64,000 nt of DNA from Galdieria partita (lineage: Eukaryota > Rhodophyta > Bangiophyceae > Galdieriales > Galdieriaceae), in the NCBI GenBank assembly GCA_025991245.1, contig BQMJ01000025.1:124001-188000 (forward strand), read 5' to 3'. Below the pieces are notes generated by a model. The model was not told the DNA's origin. It made no database searches and worked only from the letters and a program-made list of their open reading frames with translations. Of the stretch, positions 22,101-32,998 are shown piece by piece (the stretch's first letter is position 1; the number at the start of each line of letters is the position of its first letter). The position numbers and the translations under genes are program-made.

Positions 22101-25100
22101 GAGAAGCTCGCAAATTACATTCAATCACTTTGATTTCGTTGTTCTTTGCAATGAATTGAATATTCATAGGACCCGTCACATTGAGTGCATTGGCAACTTT
22201 CACAGTAGCTTCTTCTACTTTTCGAACTGTAATCTATCACTGCATTGTTATTGAACAATATACAAATAATGATAAAACTTGCCTCATCCAAATCTTGAGG
22301 AGGTAAAATAAGAGTAGCATCACCAGAATGGACACCTGCATTTTCTACATGTTCGGTAATCACATGCATAATCAACTCTCCTCTATTTGCTACTGCATCG
22401 ACTTCAATCTCCTTTGCTTCCAATATGAACTTGGAAATGACCACAGGACTATCCAAAGAGACTTTAGCCGCTTCAGTAAGATAGGATTCCAAATCTTCAG
22501 GCTTATGAGCTACATTCATAGCAGCTCCAGATAATACATAGCTGGGACGAACTAAACAAGGATATCCTACTTTTATACAAAATGCTTTGGCATCTTCTAA
22601 ACTAGTCAGTTCCTTCCATTCTGGTTGGTCTACTTGCAGCCTATCTAACATTCTCGAGAACTTGTAACGATTCTCAGCTCCATCAATCATCTCAGGTGTA
22701 GTTCCTAATATTCTGACATGTTGTCTATGTAGTTGCATAGCAATATTATTCGGAATTTGGCCTCCCATAGAAACAATAACACCTGTAGCCTTTTCTAATT
22801 CGTAAATATCTAACACTCTCTCTAAAGATAACTCTTCAAAATAGAGACGATCACATTCATCATAATCCGTAGACACCTACGAAGAAAGAAACTCTTTCAC
22901 TTTTCGTACCAATCAAAGAAAATGAATACTTGCAGTCTCAGGATTGTGATTCACCATAATAGAATAGATGTGTTGATTTCTCAGAGTACGAACAGCACTC
23001 ACTGCACACCAGTCAAACTCGACTGAAGACCCAATGCGATAAGCCCCTGAACCAAGAACTATGATGCCTTCTTTGTCAAATTCTACATCATTCTTTTGGC
23101 TTTGCTTGTTAAGATTATAACCTCTTCCATTCACATAAGTTGTATAAAGGTAATTGGTTACAGCAGGGAATTCGGCTAATAGGGCCATCCATAAATAAAT
23201 CCTATCCGTCACAAAACATGATAAAACTTACCAGCAACAGTATCAATTCTTTTCACCAAAGGTTTCACTTGTAGTTGCATACGAAGGCTTCTTATCACCA
23301 ACTCGGTTTCCCCAATACATTTGGCAATATGTTTATCACTCATACCTAAAGACTTGGCATACCACAAGTCTGGTTCTTGCAAAGGCTGACCATTCAAAGC
23401 AAGATCTTGTATATGCTTTTCAAGTAAGATAATGCTTTCTAGATGATAAAGAAACCATCTATCGATATGAGTCAACTGATGAATCTTTTCGACAGATATT
23501 CCACAAGCCAATCCATTAGCTATGGCAAAAATTCTCTCATCGGTAGGATTTAGCATTTCCTCAATACTATAAGAAACAACTGTACTGTCCAAACCGAATA
23601 TATAGTTTTCCTTTACACATCGAATAGCTTTTTGTATCGCTTCACAAAAATTGCGTCCAATTGCCATAACTTCACCTACAGACTTCATAGAAGAACCTAA
23701 CAACTTGCTGACTCGTGTAAACTTCTTCAAATCCCAACGTGGCATTTTCACAACAATATAATCCAAACTAGGTTCGAAACATGCCGTAGTACTCTGAGTA
23801 ATAGAATTGCGAATCTTAGTAAGCGGTATTCCTAACGCCAATTTGGCAGCAACGAATGCCAAGGGGTATCCCGTGGCTTTACTAGCCAATGCGGAAGATC
23901 GAGAAAGACGAGCATTCACTTCGATAATACAATATTGTCGACTATTGGGGTTCAAAGCAAACTGAATGTTACATTCACCTACAACACCTAAATGTCGAAT
24001 AGTTCTAATAGCTGAATCACGTAACATATGATATTCAAAGTCATTCAGTGTTTGACTAGGAGCAACGACAATGGATTCTCCCGTATGAATCCCTAATGGA
24101 TCAAAATTTTCCATATTACAAACCTAATGAATATACAAAATGAATTTTTGAAATTAGTTTATACAGGACTTGTGTACAAAGATGCCCATTTCAACCTACC
24201 GTGATACAATGATCATAGGCATCACGAACTACCTCATACTCAATTTCCTTCCAACCCTTCATAGACTTTTCTATTAAAACTTGGTCTGACGTTGAAAATG
24301 CTCTCAATGCCAAGTTGGTCAATTCTTCAGCGTCATTTGCAAAACCTGAACCAAGACCCCCTAATGCAAATGCTGCTCGAAGAATCACCGGATATCTACC
24401 AAAAATCGTCAAAACAATTCCAAGTGAAAACTATAAAAACTTACCCGATTTCTTTAGCAGCTTTCAGAGCAGCGTCCAATGAAGAACATGCAACTGAATG
24501 TGCAAACGGCTCTCCTATTTCTGAAAGACGAAAGTTGAACCTCTCTCGATCTTCTGTATCCAAAATCGTTTCAATAGGAGTGCCTAAAACCCTTACACCA
24601 TACTCATGAAATATACCACTCTGATATAGTTTGATACCACAATTGAGTGCTGTTTGTCCTCCAAATGTTACTAGAATACCATCTGGTCTCTCATTTCGAA
24701 TCACTTTGGCTACACTCTCTGGATTAATAGGAAGGAAATAAACTTTATCTGCCATTCCTCTTGATGTTTGAACTGTTGCGATATTAGGGTTGACCAGTAC
24801 AGTTTTGATGCCTTCTTCTTTCAAAGCTTTCAAGGCTTGAGTACCAGAATAATCAAATTCTCCAGCTTGACCAATAGAAAGTCCACCGCTACCCAATACC
24901 AACACTTTCCTTATACCAACGTCATCTTGTAAGGAGTGAGGAATCTTCGGTTTCTTGTAGTTTGAAAACATATCCCATGCTGAAACACATTTTGAGGATG
25001 AAATGGCAGTTTTGTTGGTTTGCACAATATTTAAAAATAAGTCAAACAAAAATTCCGTATCATGTGGTCCTGCACTTGCTTCCGGATGAAACTGAACAGA

Positions 25101-26259
25101 GAAAAATGGATAACGATCATTACATATGCCTTCATTGGTCTGATCATTCAGGTTGACATAAAGTGGTTGCCAATGTGGAATCTTCTTATTGTTTGTATCC
25201 ACTGCATATCCATGATTCTGTGAAGTTATATAACAATGTCCGCTAGTTAGTTCCAAACATGGCACATTGTGACCTCGATTTCCATATTTCATCTTGAAAG
25301 TCTCAAAACCCGCAGCAAGACTCAACAATTGATGACCTAAACATATTCCAAATAAAGGAATAATACGCGAGTTAGGGTTCTCTTCTGCTAATCTCAATAT
25401 ATTCTTAATATGATTAATGGTGACTTTACACATGCTAGGATCGCCAGGTCCATTGGATAAGAATATGCCGTCAATATGATGAAGTGCTTCAGGAGAAGAA
25501 AAATCAAAGTCCCAAGGTACCAAAGTAACTTGTGCCTGACGGTTTAAGAAACATCGAATCTGATTATATTTGATGCCACAGTCCACCATAAGAATATGAT
25601 AGAGCGGATTTCCTAAAGGACGATATATCGTGGGTTCTTTGATGGAAACTTGTGCAACTAGGTTTGTGTGATTAGGATCATAGAAAGAGGGTTCCGAGTC
25701 TACTACGATTTTAGCTAGCATGGTTCCCTGATGCTCTCGGTTAGAAATATATCACATTAGAAAAGGGTAACAATACTTTCTCTCGGATTATTTGCGTCAA
25801 CTGTCGAGTATCTATATCGTATATACCACTAACGTTGTTTCTCTTCAGCCATACATCAAAAGAGTCTTCTGCCTGCCAATGTGAATACTTCTCGGTGAAG
25901 GAAGAAACGACAACTCCAGCAGTGTGAATTTCATAACTTTCGAAATAGAGAGGGATACCATTGTGATCGACCTAGTAAAATTATCTCATAAGCACATATT
26001 GACTCAACCATTCGAACGATGATCAAACCTCTTTCTCTGAAGGTACTCCATAGTTACCAATAAGGGGATAAGTAAAGCAGAGAATCTGGCCACGATAGGA
26101 AGGATCTGTCAGTGCTTCAGGATATCCCACCATTCCAGTTTGGAAAACGGCTTCTCCCGAAACACTCTTTTTTGCACCAAACGAATATCCATGAAACACA
26201 GTGCCTATATAGCAATCATTCAGAAACGAAACACACCCACAGCACTCACTACTTGCCAT
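19192..26259 (-). CDS. CAD: CAD-type multifunctional pyrimidine protein (GATase-CPSase-DHOase-like-ATCase)
   Basis: Nine exons: 26259-26029, 25971-25777, 25727-24445, 24395-24200, 24123-23232, 23175-22934, 22876-22283, 22233-22042 and 21981-19192. They keep frame throughout and give about 2204 residues (human CAD 2225). It makes carbamoyl phosphate and then carbamoyl aspartate for UMP. Order: glutaminase (FGICLGHQ nucleophile Cys, HPEA); two ATP-grasp CPSase halves ([31 protein letters not shown]); MGS-like regulatory region; DHOase-like domain from about residue 1500; linker; ATCase ([31 protein letters not shown]). The DHOase-like domain lacks the metal ligands: PGFISFNTP stands where HxH is expected, and the later His sites are replaced, as in fungal Ura2. 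Introns 6, 7 and 8 begin GCAAG (GC-AG). An E2F-like site lies about 210 nt upstream. Confidence 0.95.
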
Positions 26260-26470
26260 CTTCCAAAACTAGTTTGGCACAAGTAGGCTTTTCTGTCGAA
26301 CCAATTTCCTTGTATCCGTTCATTATTCTGTTGGAACAAAACAGCTATGGTGTAAAACAGAAATATATCACTTGAAATATGCGAAACAGTCGGTCGGTCC
26401 GCACTTATCCCACAAGTGAATTGTTTTCAACCATGTGCACCGACGATGAAACGAAAGAAAAAAAGACAAC

Positions 26471-26480
26471 TTTTGGCGCC
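26471..26480 (+). promoter_or_regulatory. E2F/DP-like site upstream of CAD
   Basis: TTTTGGCGCC fits TTTSGCGC. It lies about 210 nt upstream of the CAD start, in the 272-nt spacer to OGG1. CAD genes are S-phase genes in animals, so control by E2F/DP is plausible but inferred. Confidence 0.35.
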
Positions 26481-26531
26481 ATTTTCAAAAAAAAGTTATT
26501 TTTTTATCGCGTTTCATTATGTCTCTCTCTC

Positions 26532-27642
26532 TCAACTAGCTTCCTTCTTGTTCCTTGGTCCCATTCTACTTGTTTCAAGTTCTCCTACAAACAATGTATT
26601 ATGTGCCCATCCAGCATAAGCTATACAACTATTTCAAAACTCGGAAACCTACTCAAATAACACTTCTTACCACCAAATTTTCCACGAAACCATTCACCGA
26701 TTTCTCGATGAATACGTTCAGTTAACGTTTTTCCTTGCAGTTGCGGCAAATAGGATCTCAAAACGACCTGCCAAATGTGAGTATCCACCGGAGATTTCAT
26801 CATGTTTCCCTAAAGAAACGAGTGCAATACAAGAAGCCACCTTGTGTCCTATTCCTGGTAACTGCATCAGCTGGGAAATGACTTGTTCTCTGTCCAACTG
26901 TTTCAACTGTAATAACCATTCCATACCACCCAACTGGATGAGTCGATCAATACACTGCACAAGATATTTGGCACGATACCCAAAGCGATGACTACGCCAG
27001 TCTTCTTCAGTAACTTGTTGCAATCGATGCAATGTGGGAAAGCGATAAAACTAAAAGAATTGGATATTACGATCAAGCGGAACAGCATCATTCTCTTACC
27101 TTGTGTTGTTCAACTTGTCCTATGTAATCACCGTGCTGTGCTATGTGCTGCATCATCTTGGAAATGCGTTGTATATTATTATTAGCCGAACACAGATATC
27201 CGCATAGACATTCAACTGGGTCCAATGACAACACTCGTGCTCCTTGTGTATACTTGATAACCGTTTCAAAACGAGGATCTATCTTGCAAAACTCTTCCAA
27301 CAGTGAGGAATAGGAAATGTGCAGATTGAACAATTCACTCAGTCGCTTCTTCAAATGTTCGATGGAAGTTGCAGAAAGAGATTGAATGGGCTGGAAGTAT
27401 ATAGGCCCCAAAGTACCCACTTGATACAATTGAACGATTGTATCATCCACAACACCTAACCAATATTCTTGATTATCTATTTCTTTCCAATACCGCTTCC
27501 AGAGAAAACTTTGTCCACAAGGCAACGTTTTGTTTAAAGAAAGTTCCATCGAAGGGTTATCTAAAGGATACCAAAGAGAGGACGCTTTGGTACCAATCCT
27601 CTGTCTTTTTAAAGGCTTTCGAACTTTTCTATGCTGCTCCAT
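26532..27642 (-). CDS. OGG1: 8-oxoguanine DNA glycosylase (OGG1), with an apparent frameshift
   Basis: Exons 27642-27100, 27050-26671 and 26620-26532 (introns 49 and 50 nt) would encode about 336 residues. The enzyme excises 8-oxoguanine. The N-terminal region has the OGG1 lead-in (LNKTLPCGQSFLWKR), then DPVECLCGYLCSANNNIQRI, the helix-hairpin-helix LPGIGHKVASCIA with the catalytic Lys, then VDTHIWQ with the catalytic Asp, and YAGWAHNTLF in the last exon. Between the Lys and Asp segments (about 26785-26800) the frame changes by one base: GKHDEIS is in one frame and PVDTHIW in the next. Exon phases match only if one base is ignored. No intron of normal size rescues this. Sequencing error, allelic damage or a pseudogene are the options; the rest of the gene looks well preserved. 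The start at 27642 (MEQHRKVRK) is preferred over 27732. Confidence 0.85.
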
Positions 27643-27740
27643 CTTGTAATAACTACGACAATATAATAAAGGAAAGATTCTTATCGGATATTTTGGATCC
27701 AATCCGTACCATATCCAACCAAACATATACACAATTTATT

Positions 27741-29087
27741 TTAGGCAACTGCAAAAAGACATTCAGTTTCACGATGACGTAGAAAATTTCCAACCAAGAT
27801 GGAACGACTCCATGCAAAATATACAACTAAGAAAAGGCAACCAAGAATATACCAGTGCATGTTAGGTTTGATCAGCAATGCCTTCCTTTTCTCCATCATC
27901 AAACTCACATGCTTTCTAGAAAAATGATTATACGATAGGTTGGAGAATAAGAATTGAAAAATAGAAAATAAAGGACAGAATATAGCTACTTGAAATAGTT
28001 CGTCACCCGCTTCAAGTCGTAATAAAGAGGCACAATATTGGTTACAGAGAGGATTCTTATATTGACTTACAGGTTTCCCATCTTCCTTGATAAACGCAAA
28101 GGCACCTCCTCCAGTTGGATCATTGGAACCTCGAACTACAAATGTTGACTCTTCAAATTTTGCCAAAGTTGAACAACCAAACTCGTGACGAGAAGATGCT
28201 AGTACATGAAGCGCAGTAGCCAAATGAAATAAAAGTCGTCTATTCTTGGTATGATAAGTAGGATAACTCATAAAAAAGTAATCTGAAACTGCTCCAATTC
28301 CTGCAGGACTAGCAGCAATGTTGGTAATAGGAAAAAATAATTTTCGTTGATTCAATACTGGTAATATTAGACATTTGAGAAATATAGAGGACTGAATTCC
28401 TCTTCCTCGATGATGTCTTTTGATCATAGTCAGTCCTAAATGCAAAATGGGTCCATGATATAGATGCAAAACATTTCGAAAGATGAGATGTAATATATAT
28501 TGATTCCAACTAGAGTTTTTAGCTTGCAACAGGTTCTCATATTTATCTACAACAGAGGAGTCGATAGGAGGTAAATAACACATAGCAGTGAATCCAACAG
28601 GTTCATTCTTATCATATGCTATGGAGATGATGCGATTTTTCAAGGATTGTCTGTTACCCGAAAAGACACCGTACAATGGAATCTCATCCAAAGAATCTTG
28701 TGCTATTTGGCGTAACTCTTGAACCAGTAAGTCCATTGAAGTTTTTGACATCCATCTTCCAGGTTGGTCATAAGTTCGGACAGTTAGTGAACAACATTCT
28801 CTCTCTCCTCTTCTAGTACATTTCACTTTACTTTCATAGCATTGTATCCAAGGTTTTGCAAGGTAACTTGGTTCTGTAGAGTTTACAACTTCAGAGACGT
28901 TGCTTAGTACCAATTTCATATTCAAAATGTTACAAAGTATATATTCAAGTATTTGAAGAGAGGTTTTTATCCATAAAAGTGGCCATATGTCATACGGGAA
29001 ACATATAGGTAATATGGATAGGCATAGTAAGATTATACAACCAATCATATAACAAAAGAATAGTAGACAGACGAGAGAAAAGTTCAT
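27741..29087 (-). CDS. GNAT-like acyltransferase with N-terminal membrane helices
   Basis: One open frame of 448 residues. The first 60 residues hold two hydrophobic helices (FSLVCLLFFCYMIGCIILLC; WIKTSLQILEYILCNIL). The middle has GNAT features: SIAYDKNEPVGFTAM for the central strands and LGLTMIKRHHRGRGIQSS for the acyl-CoA-binding motif A (RGRGIQ). The acceptor substrate is not evident. The C-terminus is uncertain. Unspliced, it ends in another TM helix. A 74-nt intron (27989-27916, GTAGCT...TTTTTCTAG) is equally possible and gives a short acidic end KACEFDDGEKEGIADQT with the stop at 27862. The gene lies between OGG1 and the RING gene, all on the minus strand. Confidence 0.6.
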   Translation of the reverse strand: MNFSLVCLLFFCYMIGCIILLCLSILPICFPYDIWPLLWIKTSLQILEYILCNILNMKLVLSNVSEVVNSTEPSYLAKPWIQCYESKVKCTRRGERECCSLTVRTYDQPGRWMSKTSMDLLVQELRQIAQDSLDEIPLYGVFSGNRQSLKNRIISIAYDKNEPVGFTAMCYLPPIDSSVVDKYENLLQAKNSSWNQYILHLIFRNVLHLYHGPILHLGLTMIKRHHRGRGIQSSIFLKCLILPVLNQRKLFFPITNIAASPAGIGAVSDYFFMSYPTYHTKNRRLLFHLATALHVLASSRHEFGCSTLAKFEESTFVVRGSNDPTGGGAFAFIKEDGKPVSQYKNPLCNQYCASLLRLEAGDELFQVAIFCPLFSIFQFLFSNLSYNHFSRKHVSLMMEKRKALLIKPNMHWYILGCLFLVVYFAWSRSILVGNFLRHRETECLFAVA

Positions 29088-29206
29088 GACTATTCTGTAA
29101 ACAAGTGCTGAAGATGTGATTCATTTCAAAGCAGTTGATTCCCTTTACAAGGAGCAACGGATCGAATCCTTTGAATGATTCGCACATCTTCAATGGTTCG
29201 ATCAAT

Positions 29207-29220
29207 GGGCGCGCCAAAGG
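29207..29220 (-). promoter_or_regulatory. E2F-like motif upstream of the GNAT-like gene
   Basis: Minus-strand TTTGGCGCG within ggcgcgcc, about 120 nt upstream of the start at 29087, in the 197-nt spacer after the RING gene. Function is inferred from the consensus alone. Confidence 0.25.
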
Positions 29221-29286
29221 GAAGATTGTGCCATTTATTGACGATTTGACACATTGTTTGATATGAAAATATATTACATGTTATAG

Positions 29287-30119
29287 TTAGATTCTCGTTG
29301 CTCTCATTGAACGGAAACAAGCTTCCATGATCATAAGGTCTTCCTCCGTATATTCTTCATCCTGTAGGAATATAGGGATTTCCACTTCTCTGGGATTAAA
29401 CGGAATGTCTTCTTCCACAAAGTTATCCGATGATATAATATTCTTGGATGAACTTTCTTTCCTTTGAATAATTCCACTATTAGAGACTTTTGAGCATATA
29501 GAGTGTTCGGTGCATTTGGTTTCTAGTTCCGCTACTATTTCTCGCTCTGCTGAATAACTCCCTGATTCTTGATTCTTTTCAATGTCATTTTGAGCTGCAG
29601 GATCATATACAATTTCAAATAGAGGAGCTTTACAAAAGGAACACGGTGCCGACTTTTCTGTTTGCTTTCTTTGAATCCGAAAGAAACAGCCACTACAAAT
29701 ACACTACGACCAAGAAGTTGGACACAAAGTATTTTTTTGTTTCATCAACATACCTGCTTACAACAAACAGTATAGTTCAGAGCTGGATAATAATAAAAGC
29801 ATATAGGACACTCCAACCGATATTCGTGTGATTTCTCTTCACTTCCTTTATATCTGGGAGCAACTATGCTATTCTTTATCAATTTTACAAAGGTACTTTC
29901 ATCCAAATAAAATTGAGTTGGAATCAGTTTTGGTTCTTCTGTGTTATTTCCTCGTGTGGTCGAATAGTTTCGTCGCCTCCTGGAACGACTGGACCGGGAA
30001 AACATGTTCCTCATGTAAAGCAAACGATCACTTCTGGGAACTCTATTGTTCATATAATAAGGTCCTAGCGAACCATTAGTGGAGAGGTCCCAAACACTAG
30101 TAGAAGAAACGTTTCCCAT
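29287..30119 (-). CDS. SIP5/DA2-like RING-finger protein, myristoylation signal
   Basis: Exon 1 30119-29754 and exon 2 29703-29287, with a 50-nt intron, give 260 residues. The start at 30119 gives MGNVSS, an N-myristoylation motif shared by SIP5 and DA2 proteins, and replaces a longer open frame whose extra 49 residues look untranslated. The split RING is ECPICFYYYP...VCCKQ / CICSGCFFRIQ...CSFCKAP, in the spacing of the SIP5 family. An acidic C-terminus ends EEDLMIMEACFRSMRA. Family knowledge suggests an E3 ubiquitin ligase at membranes; targets are unknown. The Arg-rich SRSSRSRRRRN segment could bind lipid or nucleic acid. Confidence 0.82.
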
Positions 30120-30778
30120 GAATATAAGCAGTAGCTTGGATACTCTCTCTATGAACAACAAAGTAAGAGACAGAGGCGCAACTAGACAAAATTTCTCAAT
30201 TAGAAAAATGCGAATACAGTAAAACTGTCTGATAGATTCTCCGAGGAAACTAGACACTTCATCCAAAAGCGATCATCCAGGCTCACCATAGATGGCCTCG
30301 ATGGACACTTCATTCTTGTTCAAATCAGTCTCTTGCGGGAAAAAATGCCCAATCAGCTACTGCGCCACGTGGGCACAATTGCATCGGCTTCACTAGAATG
30401 AAAAGAGACTAATATTCTCTGAATGCATTCATTCCTCAAGTCAAAAGATGCATTCTAAAGCCATTCTTTGGACAATGACTTTGGACAAGGATATGTATTA
30501 GGATAACCGTAGAATGAGATCAACAGTTGGATGATGACTTGAATTACATCGGCAATGAGATATGCTTTTCAAGGTTTCTACGACCGTTACAAATAAAAAG
30601 GCGCTAAAGAAAGGAGTAGGGTCTCCATGGGTACCGAGGCGCCGAATGAAATTTGAATTTGGACCTTTTTTCAAATTTGTGCCAAACCTCTTTACTTTGT
30701 GCAGGTTTGGAAGAGACTTTGAAGACCCTTTGTTCGATAATATTTGAATTGAAAGTAGAACACCTGAGAAACGAATAA
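30120..30778. other. Intergenic region between divergent RING and DP genes
   Basis: About 660 bases. Short open frames (for example 30562-30747) have no recognisable content. CACGTG occurs near 30366 and GGCGCTAAAG near 30601. No RNA gene was recognised. Confidence 0.5.
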
Positions 30779-32057
30779 ATGCTACACAATGCAAGTCAAC
30801 GGTTCAACCCGAGAAAGAAAGAAATATCCCTACAAAACTATTTGGGAAAGCAGTCCAATGACTTGACTCCAGTGGGAACTTTTTCCTCTTCCTTTGAAGA
30901 ACAACTTTCTTCTTCCACCGGTATGTTTAACTTGTTCATGCTAGCCCATTCAATATTCATCATGGTCTCCTATATCTCAAGGTACACTTACAAGGGAGAG
31001 ATCAAAGCAAGTAAATGGACTGCATTCATATGGTGTGCAACCGAATACTACAAATCACTTAGAGTGCATAAACGAAACTGTTTCTTCTTCCGGTAGTAGA
31101 AAGAGAAGAACAAGAGATTCTCCATGTGCTCATGAGGAAGTAGAAAAGGCAAATGTTAGTCGAAAACCAAAAAGAAGACCACCATCTCAAAGCACCTTTT
31201 CTTTGTCTACCGTACCCAAGCGTGGATTAAAGTTGATGACTTTGACCATTTGTGATGCCATACAAGGACATGGAAGCACAACTTATGCACAGCTCGCCCA
31301 AGATCTTGCTCTTGTATTGGGCATTCCTCTTCCTGCAAGCTCTGAACTAAAGAATGATCCAAACATGGCCATTTTAGAAAAGAATATTAGAAGAAGAGTA
31401 TATGATTGTCTCAATGTCTTGATAGCGATTGGTATAATTGAAAAGACAGATGGAGGAAGATATTTAAAATGGATTGGAAAGACGAACTTTTTAACTGAAC
31501 AATGCCACAGCGGTTCCTCTTCACCGAATGTAAATATGCATAAGGAGACTTGTTCAGGTATAGCTAAATATCACAAAAATGCCATGAACGAGCAACTTTT
31601 ATCACAATTAGAACAAAAGCGAAAGACCCTTGAAGAAAAACGAGAGAATCTTGAACTATTAAGAAGGCAAGAAAATGCCTTTCAACGACTGATTGACAGA
31701 AACAAGAAATTGTCACGGCAGTATTACGTTCGAGAATCGAAAATTGAACTTCCTTTTATACTTGTTCGGACACCTCCTTCTTCGGAAATATTTCTTGAAA
31801 CAACTGAAGATCAGACTATGATGAAATTTAAGTTTACGGAGCTATTCTATCTGCATGGTGATGCCGAAGTTGTAACTGGTTTAGAGTCCATACAAACCCA
31901 TTGTTCAAAATCGTCAAGTCCAGGGTTAATTGCGTCGACTGATCACCATCCACTATCACTCGATTGGAAACATCACGAAGAAGAAGACAATTGGTTGCCT
32001 TGTGAGAAAGAGAATCTTCCATACTTTACAGCTAATAACTATCAACTTTCGGCATAG
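30779..32057 (+). CDS. DP transcription factor (E2F dimerisation partner)
   Basis: Exon 1 30779-30920 and exon 2 30982-32057, with a 61-nt intron, give 405 residues. DP pairs with E2F to bind TTTSGCGC sites and control entry into S phase. The winged-helix domain reads RGLKLMTLTICDAIQGHG ... EKNIRRRVYDCLNVLIAIGII ... GRYLKWIG, with the DP hallmark NIRRRVYD(A/C)LNVL. A coiled coil follows (EQKRKTLEEKRENLELLRR), then the DP-specific marked-box-like part (IELPFILVRTP, FTELFYLHGDAEVV). The intron is placed so that CACCG|GTATG joins AAG|GTACA in phase; the N-terminal segment before the winged helix is low-complexity and less certain. A Lys/Arg-rich stretch (KPKRRPP) is a likely nuclear signal. Confidence 0.92.
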
Positions 32058-32108
32058 AAGAACAACTCCTTCAAGCAACTGTTACAATTGCATAACATAA
32101 CAAAGAAA

Positions 32109-32342
32109 CTATTCTTGGAAACTATGTCCAAGTGTTGCCCTTTTCTTTTGCTTCTTCTTTGTTGTATGAGGACGGCTCCTTTTCACTCGAATGGATGGCG
32201 TCTCTTTACAATCTTCCAAAGAATCGGTCTCTACTACAGTTTCCCAAGGTCTCAACCAAAACTTGGAACTTGCACAACGCATATCTTCGTCACTCCGTTC
32301 CTTAAAGTCGATCCATTTCATTTTATCCATTTTCAGACACAC
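32109..32342 (-). CDS. Small basic unknown protein (77 aa)
   Basis: The open frame fills the 292-nt gap between the DP stop and the CSL4 start. It is highly charged, with an acidic first half (DFKERSDEDM), a central KFWLRPWETVVETDS and a Lys-rich end (TTKKKQKKRA) like a nuclear or nucleolar signal. The composition looks protein-like, unlike most shadow frames. It would converge on DP (51 nt) and diverge from CSL4 (8-30 nt), tight but in style with this genome. No family was recognised. It could be a shadow of the CSL4 5' region. Confidence 0.35.
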   Translation of the reverse strand: MCLKMDKMKWIDFKERSDEDMRCASSKFWLRPWETVVETDSLEDCKETPSIRVKRSRPHTTKKKQKKRATLGHSFQE

Positions 32343-32349
32343 ATTTCAC

Positions 32350-32949
32350 ATGCAACCTTTAACCAACGACAACATGTTTGCAGTTCCTGGTATGGAACTA
32401 TGTGAACAAGGAAACTTTTCAATAGGGTTAGGTTGCTATTTGAGTCAACAAAAAATTTATGCTAGTTTATGGGGACGTGTGAGTGTTCAAGCAACTGGAG
32501 ATACCAACTCTGTCTTGATACAAGTCCAACCAGTAACTACTCATAAGCAACGTAATACTTGTAATAGAGTACCTGAAGTAGGTAATCTTGTGATTGGCAA
32601 AGTATTCAAAGTAACTTGGCGTGCTGTAATAGTGGAAATATTTGCCACGGAAGAGCAGTTACTGGAGTATACGTTTCGTGGCGTGATTCGATTGCCCGAT
32701 GTTACGACAACTTCAAGTGATAAGATTGATTTGCACAACTGTTTTCGCACAGGAGATATTATAAGAGCTCAAGTTATTAGTTTGGGTGATCCACAAGCCT
32801 ATTATCTTTCCACTAGTCGCAGTTGTGACGGGGTTATTTATGCTACGAGTAGTGCAGGTTATCCTATGGAACCTTTTAACGAAAATCAAATGATCTGTAC
32901 AAAGACTCAAGCCAAAGAATATAGAAAAGTAGGATTTGGAAGCAAATAA
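32350..32949 (+). CDS. CSL4: Exosome cap subunit CSL4 (EXOSC1)
   Basis: 199 residues from the ATG at 32350; the ATG at 32374 (MFAVPGMELCE) is an equally good start, and the 53 extra residues from 32191 are probably not used. CSL4 is one of the S1/KH cap proteins of the RNA exosome, which degrades and trims RNA. The N-terminal strand VPGMELC matches the CSL4 start (IPGERLC in man). The S1 domain runs from VPEVGNLVIGKVFKVTWR to GDIIRAQVISLGDPQAYYLST, and the C-terminal zinc-ribbon-like part ends CTKTQAKEYRKVG, as in human CPKTHTKEFRKV. It has one exon and converges on SPT20 with 49 nt between stops. Confidence 0.93.
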   Translation: MQPLTNDNMFAVPGMELCEQGNFSIGLGCYLSQQKIYASLWGRVSVQATGDTNSVLIQVQPVTTHKQRNTCNRVPEVGNLVIGKVFKVTWRAVIVEIFATEEQLLEYTFRGVIRLPDVTTTSSDKIDLHNCFRTGDIIRAQVISLGDPQAYYLSTSRSCDGVIYATSSAGYPMEPFNENQMICTKTQAKEYRKVGFGSK

Positions 32950-32998
32950 GATGACATGAATAGATATTGTCTATTTATTTTCTATGAGAAATGTTTTG

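Noticed and set aside
22328-24609. Plus-strand short ORFs inside the CAD gene
   Set aside because: Shadows of the minus-strand coding exons with no recognisable motifs.
29126-29320. Minus-strand 64-codon frame between the RING and GNAT-like genes
   Set aside because: It overlaps the spliced end of the RING gene in another frame and shows no conserved content.
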